A DNA stretch of 33,634 nt, from the IMG/VR virus record IMGVR_UViG_3300043466_001197, positions 1 to 33,634 of that record. One strand, 5' to 3'. The notes under the pieces are model-generated. The model saw nothing but the letters and a program-made list of their open reading frames with translations. It ran no database searches and was not told the origin of the DNA. The position numbers and the translations under genes were made by a program. Source of the DNA: a virus. Of this stretch, positions 28,420 to 33,634 are shown piece by piece. The stretch's first letter is position 1; each line of letters starts with the position of its first letter.

Positions 28420-28594
28420 TTTCCTTGTCAATGATGTCTTCATCATCATCTTTGTCATCTGGCATTGCTGAATATGCAGCAAGCGTGGATTGAACTGCGC
28501 GTGATAGCAAACTTTCAATCGCATCAAACGAAAGCACATTGTCTGTTTCAAGTTCTGTTGTGACATCACCGATTGTCACTGCAATGGAAATCAT
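28409..28594 (-). CDS. Hypothetical acidic protein (61 aa)
   Basis: ATG 28594 overlaps the previous stop as ATGA; the stop lies 11 bases inside the endonuclease gene. MISIAVTIGDVTTELETDNVLSFDAIESLLSRAVQSTLAAYSAM is followed by a strongly acidic end (PDDKDDDEDIIDKENDF). Could be a partner of the following nuclease. No family recognised. Confidence 0.7.
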   Translation of the reverse strand: MISIAVTIGDVTTELETDNVLSFDAIESLLSRAVQSTLAAYSAMPDDKDDDEDIIDKENDF

Positions 28595-28848
28595 TTGCCA
28601 ATCAACTCCAACCTTGCATCCAATAATCCATCAATGAATTGATTGATGATTTCTTTTTCTTTTGGTGTGAAATCCAAGAAAAGTTTTGCTGTTGTGGCAT
28701 GGTTCAACGCTTCATCCACTTCTTCAATGGAGATGGGAAAGGATTGTTGAGCCATAAGAAACCCCAAGAAATGTTTCGGTGATAGATACACCCTAAGCGC
28801 TGCAATTGTAGCATAGAGTTGTGACATCACTTCGTTTGGTGACATCAT
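28591..28848 (-). CDS. Hypothetical helical protein (85 aa)
   Basis: ATG 28848 overlaps the stop of the HTH gene (ATGA). All-helical by look: EVMSQLYATIAALRVYLSPKHFLGFLMAQQ, EEVDEALNHATTAKLFLDFTPKEKEIINQFIDGLLDARLELIGK. No motif seen. In the replication/nuclease stretch. Confidence 0.68.
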   Translation of the reverse strand: MMSPNEVMSQLYATIAALRVYLSPKHFLGFLMAQQSFPISIEEVDEALNHATTAKLFLDFTPKEKEIINQFIDGLLDARLELIGK

Positions 28849-29618
28849 GATGAAACGAACTCTTGCCTTCGTGCATCCATGATTTGATGAACATTAAACT
28901 TCCCGCCGACCTTCTCAATCCCATGTTTGCGAATGATGCGATACACCTGCCGCTTGCTTACTCCCAACCACAGACAAATGGCTTGGATGTCCAACATGAA
29001 TGGTTTGCTTCTATCGGTGGCAACCACCGCAATCAATCGAATCACTGACCAGTAAGTTCCACAGCGGCGGCATTCGATGTCAGCTTCAAGGTCTTGCGCT
29101 TCCACTAGCAGCGGGGTTCCGCAGGGAACATCCTCATCAATCTCAGCGGGGCATGGGATGCGCCTTGGGGTTTCGACATATCGGCGAGCAGCTACCATCC
29201 CGCGACTGTGGATTGTTTTGACTTCATCAAAGAAATCTCCAATCCAATCCTTTTGGATTCCCCATGTCAGATGTATCAGATGGAAATTGCAGGTCTTCTC
29301 CACTTCTCGCTCGACCTTATCGGGCGGAAGCAATCCAGGTTTGGTCAGTTGCAGCTCATCCCGAATCAGGGATTCCCATGACCAAAGGATGCGCAGCATT
29401 TCGGTGGCCATACTGAAATCCAGGGCAGTGACATTGATGCCAATCGAACGCTCCGATGGTCTGCCACCTTTGCCGGTTCTGACAGGTTCAATGAAGAATC
29501 CCGCTTCATGATGCAATCCTGGAAGGTCGCGAAGATAGACCCGAAGTCTAGATTCGCACTTCCTGCAAAGATAGGTTTCTTCTTGGTTGGTGTTGCGCTG
29601 GCACTTTTGACATTCCAT
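28845..29618 (-). CDS. Zinc-ribbon and helix-turn-helix DNA-binding protein
   Basis: 257 residues. An N-terminal zinc ribbon (C3, C6, C18, C21 in MECQKCQRNTNQEETYLCRKC), a helical middle (ATEMLRILWSWESLIRDELQL), a second metal site (IPCPAEIDEDVPCGTPL with IECRRCGTYW), and a C-terminal winged HTH resembling excisionase/MerR types (LDIQAICLWLGVSKRQVYRIIRKHGIEKVGGKFNVHQIMDAR, about 205-250). This arrangement is found in a group of actinophage proteins placed near the primase. It should bind DNA; regulation of replication or of the late operon are options. Start overlaps the preceding stop as TAATG. Confidence 0.8.
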   Translation of the reverse strand: MECQKCQRNTNQEETYLCRKCESRLRVYLRDLPGLHHEAGFFIEPVRTGKGGRPSERSIGINVTALDFSMATEMLRILWSWESLIRDELQLTKPGLLPPDKVEREVEKTCNFHLIHLTWGIQKDWIGDFFDEVKTIHSRGMVAARRYVETPRRIPCPAEIDEDVPCGTPLLVEAQDLEADIECRRCGTYWSVIRLIAVVATDRSKPFMLDIQAICLWLGVSKRQVYRIIRKHGIEKVGGKFNVHQIMDARRQEFVSS

Positions 29619-29995
29619 TAGAACGGAATCCTTCCATCATCATCGCCGCCGCCGGTTGGCTTCTGGCGTTTGCCAAAAAATTCTTGATGCTTTGCCATCG
29701 CCCGAAGGCTGTGGCAGCGATGCTCTGCCAGAACCACGAATGACCCGGCGCTGTTGTTGATGACTTTCTTGTGCCACCAGTTCACTCCATAGGCATCCCG
29801 AATCGAAACCCAAAACTGCCCGTTCGATTCCGGCTGGCACAAATAGGTCATGCACCCTTCTTCAATCGCTTTTGCTTCTTCAAAATAGTTGAGTGACTTG
29901 GCATCAAGTTCAATCAGAATCTTCCCGCGAAAGTACCCTGACCAAACTGCGGCGCGGCAACTTTTACACCAAGAAGATTGGAAAACATCATCCAT
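29618..29995 (-). CDS. Hypothetical Cys/His-rich protein (125 aa)
   Basis: The frame is open from a TTG at 30067, but that part covers the palindrome of the iteron region, so it is doubtful. ATG 29995 (MDDVFQSSWCKSCRAAVWSGYFRGK) is chosen; a GTG at 30034 after GGGGGGGAAT is the alternative. The body has WCKSC, YLCQPESNGQFWVSIRDAYGVNWWHKKVINNSAGSFVVLAEHRCH, likely a small metal-binding domain, and a Gly/Asp-rich C-terminus (PTGGGDDDGRIPF) resembling acidic tails of ssDNA-binding proteins (DDDxxPF). That tail and its position right after the iterons suggest a role at replication forks, which is inference. Confidence 0.65.
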   Translation of the reverse strand: MDDVFQSSWCKSCRAAVWSGYFRGKILIELDAKSLNYFEEAKAIEEGCMTYLCQPESNGQFWVSIRDAYGVNWWHKKVINNSAGSFVVLAEHRCHSLRAMAKHQEFFGKRQKPTGGGDDDGRIPF

Positions 29996-30023
29996 GAGAG
30001 ATGGCCAAATTCGCCGCTTCGGG

Positions 30024-30136
30024 TATTGACCCACATTCCCCCCATAGGGGGGGGAATGATGGGTCAATAGAAACCCCTACGCCTTGCCACTTTATTGACC
30101 CGCTATTGACCCATTGACCCGCACTGTGGGTCAATA
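30024..30136. repeat. Iteron cluster: six TATTGACCC elements with a nested palindrome
   Basis: TATTGACCC occurs at 30024-30032, 30093-30101 and 30104-30112 on the plus strand, in reverse form (GGGTCAATA) at 30061-30069 and 30128-30136, with an eight-base copy ATTGACCC at 30113-30120. The first two copies are the outer arms of a longer inverted repeat that continues inward through CATTCCCCCC (30034-30043) and GGGGGG...AATG (30047-30058). The cluster starts right after the stop of the primase-helicase gene. Iterons of this sort mark replication origins or multi-site operators. Confidence 0.75.
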
Positions 30137-32200
30137 CTAAATGGAAACTGAATTCAATGGTTGCCAAGGTTCATCTCCTTCGTTATCGCGAAGCCATGTG
30201 AACAATTTCGCCCTACCTTTTTCCCGATAGCCAAGCAATCCATCATTCGCCAGTGACATCAGCGCAGCTTTGACCGCATCTGTTCGATGCGGGATTTCCT
30301 CGCTCATAAGGATTTGATTTTGGGTCATTTCAGTTCGATGGCTTTTCATGTATTTGAGAACTGCCGAACGGACAATCTCGCGTTTGTCTGGCATCGCTTC
30401 CGGTGTCGCACCGGCGAAGTGGATGCCCACGCCATCGCCATTGGAAGCAAGATGAACTGTTCCCAATTGAGTGGCTTCAAGGCAGATGGCACGCACGAAG
30501 CCAGGGCGGTCTTTCGTGACCTTCAATCGCAACTCACCAGAACCACCCCGACCAAATGGCATGACCATCTCCACCGCAATCGCGCAGCCGTCAATGTCAG
30601 CACGTTTGGCTTGTGCGCCGATGGCATAGTTCCCGCGTGAATCTTTGGATTTGGTAACGTGGTCAATCGTTACCACCGCAGCACCAAAGTTGCGAAGCGG
30701 GCGCAATACCATCTGCGAGAAGTAGGTGGCATCCTTGTTCTTCTCCAAATCAAGACCCATCAGATTCATCGCCGCATTAACACCATCCACCACCACCAGC
30801 GTTGGTTTGCTTTCTTCCAACGCCACCTGAAGAAAATCCCGAACTGCCACATCAAAGGCATCATCGGGATTGGAATACCGGAAGGTGCGCAGATGACTTT
30901 GTTCGATTCCTAGCGCCTTCAATCGGCTTCGGATGCCATGCCGCGAATCTTCAAAGTCAAGATAGAAAACAGGATTGCCTTCCATCAGTTGTTCGACTAC
31001 CGCAGCGAGCGCCACCCACGTCTTTCCCGATTCACTTTCACCAAACAGCGCATTGATTTTTCCGGGATAGAAAACCGCATTGCCATCTTCCCGGCGGAAG
31101 ATTGTCGGCTGGATGTCCTGCCCGTCATCTTCCCAATCCATTTCATGAGGAATCCAACTGGATTCAGGTTTGGGGTTTCCTTCTTCATCCAGCGGTGTTA
31201 TCAAAGCAGGTGAGGAAAGAACGGGGGTTGCCATCGCGATTCCGCCGAAACCCATCTTGCGAAGTTCTCTGGCAGCTGCGCGGAAATCTCCTTGATGTTC
31301 TAAGTGCGCGAAAGCTGCAAATTTTGAATAAGGTTTCTCTGCTTCAAAGGTCGTGCTAGTGGTGAAGACAAACAAATTGTCACCGCCGTTGCGACCTGTG
31401 GTGGCGCTGATGCCCGTTTCTTTTCCAGGTCTGCGCCAATAGGTCGTTCCTTTTGCGGTGAAGACTTTCTTCCAACCAAGCGGTTCGAGTATTTGCTCCC
31501 ATTGCACCCGCTGGTTGTAATCATCACCGGGCGAAAGCGTTCCATCATTGCTTGGCGCAATCTCATGTTTGATTGCTTCGACCTGTGGCATCGAATCGAA
31601 TGCATGGAAGATTGCGTGCAGCGCTTCTCGTTCTGCCAAGGTCAATGTCGGAATGGATTCTGGCGAACCATGCAAGATTTTCCATGCGCCGCCCGATGGA
31701 TGAATGGCACCGGCAGATGGCGCAACAATCACAAATCCACCTTCGCCGCGTGTTTCGACTAGAACTTCCACGCCGCCGTTCTCACCTGGTCGGCGGGCAA
31801 TCTTGGTGTTGCCGGGAACTTCTCCATCGCTGATGCGATACAACCAATGCAATCCGCCCGATGGTGTCACTTCGATGTATCCATCATTGATGGTTTTCCA
31901 AATGTCAGCAAGGCCGCTGGCGGCGGCGATGTCGGCGGCTTGTTCGTGGATTCCTTCTGCCACTGCGCGACCTTCAAGTTCCAGCATTTCCAGATTGCCG
32001 CTGACCTTGCCGCAGATTAGCCCCAGGCCATCTTGCGGTTTGGAGAACCACCGCATCAAATCATTTGCTTCAGGTTGGCGTTCTTGATATTTCTTCCAGC
32101 TATCAATGCCCGGTCTTTTGCTGCCGTCATTTGCAACTGGCACAACAGAGATGCCCGCCGTTGCAAACTTCAGCGCTTGGGTCAGAATTTCTTGGCTCAC
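30137..32200 (-). CDS. Bifunctional primase-polymerase/RepA-like helicase
   Basis: 687 residues. Residues about 5-175 form an archaeo-eukaryotic-type Prim-Pol domain: GLICGKVSGNLEMLELEG with Glu74 and Glu76 where many members have Asp, SGGLHWLYR (114-122) and ETRGEGGFVIVAPS (149-162). Residues about 365-560 form a RecA-like (AAA_25) helicase: Walker A GESESGKT (387-394), FYLDFED (412-418), LVVVDGVN (468-475) and the DHVTK arm. The C-terminal about 60 residues look like a winged helix (HRTEMTQNQILMSEEIPHRTDAVKAALMSLANDGLLGYREKGRAKLF). The GTG start has AGGGAGAA upstream. It should prime and unwind phage DNA, probably with host polymerase. Confidence 0.9.
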   Translation of the reverse strand: MSQEILTQALKFATAGISVVPVANDGSKRPGIDSWKKYQERQPEANDLMRWFSKPQDGLGLICGKVSGNLEMLELEGRAVAEGIHEQAADIAAASGLADIWKTINDGYIEVTPSGGLHWLYRISDGEVPGNTKIARRPGENGGVEVLVETRGEGGFVIVAPSAGAIHPSGGAWKILHGSPESIPTLTLAEREALHAIFHAFDSMPQVEAIKHEIAPSNDGTLSPGDDYNQRVQWEQILEPLGWKKVFTAKGTTYWRRPGKETGISATTGRNGGDNLFVFTTSTTFEAEKPYSKFAAFAHLEHQGDFRAAARELRKMGFGGIAMATPVLSSPALITPLDEEGNPKPESSWIPHEMDWEDDGQDIQPTIFRREDGNAVFYPGKINALFGESESGKTWVALAAVVEQLMEGNPVFYLDFEDSRHGIRSRLKALGIEQSHLRTFRYSNPDDAFDVAVRDFLQVALEESKPTLVVVDGVNAAMNLMGLDLEKNKDATYFSQMVLRPLRNFGAAVVTIDHVTKSKDSRGNYAIGAQAKRADIDGCAIAVEMVMPFGRGGSGELRLKVTKDRPGFVRAICLEATQLGTVHLASNGDGVGIHFAGATPEAMPDKREIVRSAVLKYMKSHRTEMTQNQILMSEEIPHRTDAVKAALMSLANDGLLGYREKGRAKLFTWLRDNEGDEPWQPLNSVSI

Positions 32201-32409
32201 AAATTTCTCCCTTTGTAGTCACTCTCTCGCTCCACCGCGCCATTGGGATTGTCATCCTTGTATTGGTGGTCAATCAAATCAAATCCACGCGCACGCAGAT
32301 TCTTCAGCAAACGTTCGGTCATTCTTCCTGGTGAATCAGGAAGTTCATCGCGATATTCATCCCACAGCGCCAGTGCTAGTGCGCCGTAGTCACTTAGTTC
32401 TTTCCCCAT
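32197..32409 (-). CDS. Hypothetical protein (70 aa)
   Basis: ATG 32409 (MGKELSDYGALALALWDEYRDELPDSPGRMTERLLKNLRARGFDLIDHQYK) overlaps the zinc-ribbon gene by 16 bases, and its stop overlaps the primase GTG as GTGA. Helical N-terminal half, basic middle, polar end. No motif seen. Tight coupling to the primase suggests a replication accessory. Confidence 0.65.
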   Translation of the reverse strand: MGKELSDYGALALALWDEYRDELPDSPGRMTERLLKNLRARGFDLIDHQYKDDNPNGAVERESDYKGRNL

Positions 32410-32561
32410 CCGGTTCCCTTCAAAATAATATCTGGCGCGGAAAAAACTTTGTTCATCAAGCACTTGCAATCTTCACACAACGCATGGTGCTTTTCGCTCA
32501 TGGAAAAGATTCGTTCTTCATTCTTTTCACATCGCGGGCAAACAAATTGATACGCGGGCAT
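32394..32561 (-). CDS. FmdB-like zinc-ribbon protein (55 aa)
   Basis: ATG 32561 has GGAGAA in front. MPAYQFVCPRCEKNEERIFSMSEKHHALCEDCKCLMNKVFSAPDIILKGTGWG: a pair of CxxC knuckles (8-11 and about 29-32) with the P-x-Y-x-F-x-C start, H-rich middle and final F.......G..KG.GW that is characteristic of the FmdB/'putative regulatory' zinc ribbon family. The longer frame to 32663 runs through the tRNA-like sequence and is rejected. Likely a small nucleic acid-binding protein. Confidence 0.85.
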   Translation of the reverse strand: MPAYQFVCPRCEKNEERIFSMSEKHHALCEDCKCLMNKVFSAPDIILKGTGWGKN

Positions 32562-32577
32562 TTCTTCTCCTTTCGCG

Positions 32578-32646
32578 TGCGGTGGCAGGAATCGAACCTG
32601 CGCAAGAAAAGGGAATAACTTGCGACCACCCACCGCTAAGACCGCT
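32578..32646 (-). tRNA. tRNA-like element, degenerate (T-arm and acceptor preserved)
   Basis: Read on the minus strand, a perfect T-arm GCAGG-TTCGATT-CCTGC (32601-32585) is followed by CACCGCA, whose first six bases pair with GCGGTG (32636-32631), and a five-pair anticodon-like stem GCAAG/CTTGC encloses TTATTCCCTTTT. With this fold there is neither a D-arm nor a variable loop. A full-length model from 32646 gives a weak D-arm and poor anticodon stem. So it is either a decayed tRNA gene, a tRNA mimic, or a remnant attachment site. No CCA is encoded. Confidence 0.45.
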
Positions 32647-32654
32647 GATGCAAT

Positions 32655-32672
32655 CCCCTGCACCAGCGGGGG
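32655..32672. terminator. Hairpin following the ssDNA-binding-like gene
   Basis: CCCC at 32655-32658 pairs with GGGG at 32668-32671, with a GC/GC inner pair and ACCA loop. It is followed by TTTTT on the plus strand, so it would end transcription running against the operon; on the minus strand the same hairpin has its A-run first and no U-run after. It may insulate the operon from antisense transcripts or form part of the tRNA-like transcript. Confidence 0.45.
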
Positions 32673-32675
32673 TTT

Positions 32676-33131
32676 TTACTTGATAGGCGTTGCGCCTAAC
32701 TTTTTCAGCAGCTCTGCAATCTCAGGGCTGTTGATGTCCGGCGTTGCCGCCGGCGCTGGCGTAGCTGCTGGCGCTGAAGCACCAAGCGCTGCTTGTGCTT
32801 TGGCAATTGCACCTTCTTCACCTGATGCATCAATCAGAATCCAAGGTGCGCTTTTGCCAGGTTTGGCCACACCTTTGCCGACCCTGGCCAGCACTTTCTG
32901 GCCAATCTTGGGTTTGAGTGCATTCTTCAACGCAACATTGAAGAACAACACATCACTGTGTCGGGTTCCAGAATCCACTTCAAGCAGATTCACTTGCACT
33001 GCATCAGTTACGCCATGCACTGTGTTGATGTCAGCTTTGAATGCGGTTGGCTCAATCACCAGAAGTTTTCCTTCTAGGTCGGCAACCTTCACCCCGGTGG
33101 TCGGGGTGGATGGTGCTGAGAACATTTCCAT
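32676..33131 (-). CDS. Possible ssDNA-binding/replication protein (151 aa)
   Basis: ATG 33131 (MEMFSAPSTPTTGVKVADLEGKLLVIEPTAFKADINTVHG) is chosen because AAAGGA lies six bases upstream; 33137 is nearly as good. The body (LLVIEPTAFKADINTVHGVTDAVQVNLLEVDSGTRHSDVLFFNVALKNALKPKIGQKVLARVGKGVAKPGKSAPWILIDAS) is an OB-fold-like beta protein followed by a Pro/Ala linker and a short helical end (SPEIAELLKKLG). Genes of this type lie beside the Cas4-like exonuclease in actinophages, which suggests an SSB-like partner; not proved by motif. Confidence 0.6.
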   Translation of the reverse strand: MEMFSAPSTPTTGVKVADLEGKLLVIEPTAFKADINTVHGVTDAVQVNLLEVDSGTRHSDVLFFNVALKNALKPKIGQKVLARVGKGVAKPGKSAPWILIDASGEEGAIAKAQAALGASAPAATPAPAATPDINSPEIAELLKKLGATPIK

Positions 33132-33150
33132 GTTCATCCTTTCTCTTTGT

Positions 33151-33634
33151 TTATTTTTTGGGGTTTCCAAATTTCGTGTCACCGGGGCAGCCGGCTGCTA
33201 AGTCTTCAGAATATGGTTTGAAGTAGGGGCAATACATGCACAAGCGGTCTGAACTGCTTGGGATTTGCTCCCACATTTGCGGATTGTTTTCCACATCAAT
33301 CATGGAAAGCATCGTTTGGATGTCATCTATTCTGGCAAGCGCCTTTTCTGCTTCCTCGCGGTTGTATGGATGCAAATCAACAACCATGTCAGATAAAGAA
33401 CCCGAAGTGGGAAGATACACCAATCCCACAAAAGAAACAGGTGCGCCTTGATTTTCTTTGCCGTACCCATACAGCTGAACCTGTGTGATGTGTTGATTCG
33501 TTCCACCGCTGCGCTTTCTCTTTTCTAGGCCGGAAGTTCCGGTTGTTTTCCAATCCAGCACGATGCCGCGCCGTTTGTCATACAAATCCACTGTGCCATA
33601 TATGCCACCGCGAATTTGCACGCGCTGTTCGACT
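33151..33634 (-). CDS. Cas4/RecB-like PD-(D/E)XK exonuclease, C-terminal part (cut by window edge)
   Basis: The frame is open from the window edge (VEQRVQIRGG) to the stop at 33151. It holds GTVDLYDKRRGIVLDWKTTG, with the metal-binding Asp of motif II and D-W-K of motif III, then QVQLYGYGK (motif IV-like QxxxYxxG), and the C-terminal Cys set LCMYCPYF...AAGCPGD. With the Cys of the N-terminal piece at 1-256 this gives the four Cys of a Cas4-type Fe-S cluster. The GTG at 33621 is internal, not the true start. Acts in DNA end processing and recombination. Confidence 0.88.
   Translation of the reverse strand, partial: VEQRVQIRGGIYGTVDLYDKRRGIVLDWKTTGTSGLEKRKRSGGTNQHITQVQLYGYGKENQGAPVSFVGLVYLPTSGSLSDMVVDLHPYNREEAEKALARIDDIQTMLSMIDVENNPQMWEQIPSSSDRLCMYCPYFKPYSEDLAAGCPGDTKFGNPKK

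Noticed and set aside
30024-30136. CRISPR array
   Set aside because: Repeats are nine bases, in both orientations and unevenly spaced, with no unit spacers; iterons fit better.
32578-32606. Phage attachment site (attP)
   Set aside because: The tRNA 3'-end look fits, but there is no integrase, excisionase or repressor in what seems a nearly whole genome.
32578-32660. A normal functional tRNA
   Set aside because: No model gives both a D-arm and a five-pair anticodon stem; kept only as a tRNA-like element.
33151-33621. A complete short gene starting at GTG 33621
   Set aside because: The frame continues upstream to the window edge and lacks the first nuclease motif, which is found at the other end of the window.

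Overview
The window is almost certainly a nearly complete genome of a small siphovirus-type (HK97-fold, long-tailed) bacteriophage of an actinobacterium. A WhiB-family [Fe-S] regulator gene (WhiB proteins are confined to Actinobacteria and their phages), a DUF6378-type gene and a Cas4/RecB-like exonuclease of the kind common in actinophages point to that host group. The moderate base composition, judged by eye only, and the very compact ATGA/TAATG-coupled gene order fit phages of small-genome freshwater Actinobacteria, but the exact host is inference. All convincing genes lie on the minus strand, so transcription runs from high to low coordinates. The two window ends carry the N-terminal (1-256) and C-terminal (33151-33634) parts of one exonuclease gene, so the genome appears circular or circularly permuted, with a few tens of bases missing at the junction.

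In transcription order from the right end: (1) DNA metabolism (33634-28409): the exonuclease C-terminus, a possible ssDNA-binding protein, a tRNA-like relic, an FmdB-like zinc ribbon, a primase-polymerase/helicase fusion followed at once by a cluster of six TATTGACCC iterons with a long palindrome (candidate origin or operator), zinc-ribbon and HTH DNA-binding proteins, and endonuclease VII. (2) Packaging and head (28063-17963): HNH endonuclease, small and large terminase, a small membrane protein, portal, two small virion-like proteins, a multidomain prohead protease, major capsid protein, a glycosyltransferase embedded in the head block, head-tail adaptor and tail terminator. (3) Tail (17947-8576): major tail protein, tail assembly chaperones with a -1 frameshift, a gp10-like protein, tape measure, a tail hub protein, then a dense set of fibre/adhesin genes including three tandem paralogues and an FN3 plus beta-propeller protein. 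(4) Lysis (8235-7356): two holin-like membrane proteins flanking an M15 peptidase. (5) DUF6378 and a sugar cassette (two glycosyltransferases and a nucleotide-sugar epimerase) ending at a rho-independent terminator.

(6) The left 4.7 kb is an accessory/early region. It holds two near-identical promoter modules (4719-4776 and 3603-3660) that look leaderless, with TTGCGC-N18-TATYGT placed so that transcription would start at the ATG. They drive small unknown genes, a chain of tiny membrane, zinc-ribbon and ribbon-helix-helix proteins, a Holliday-junction-resolvase-like nuclease, WhiB, a lysozyme-like protein whose signal peptide lies upstream of its first ATG, a small recombinase-associated protein, a 34-residue acidic peptide, and the exonuclease N-terminus that closes the circle.

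No integrase, repressor/excisionase pair, DNA polymerase, canonical tRNA or CRISPR array was seen, which suggests a lytic lifestyle. Points most worth following up are the duplicated leaderless promoter module, the iteron/palindrome cluster beside the primase, the possible UGA readthrough at 8576, the pseudoknot over the ribosome binding site of the head-block glycosyltransferase, and the lysozyme-like gene with an apparently non-canonical start.
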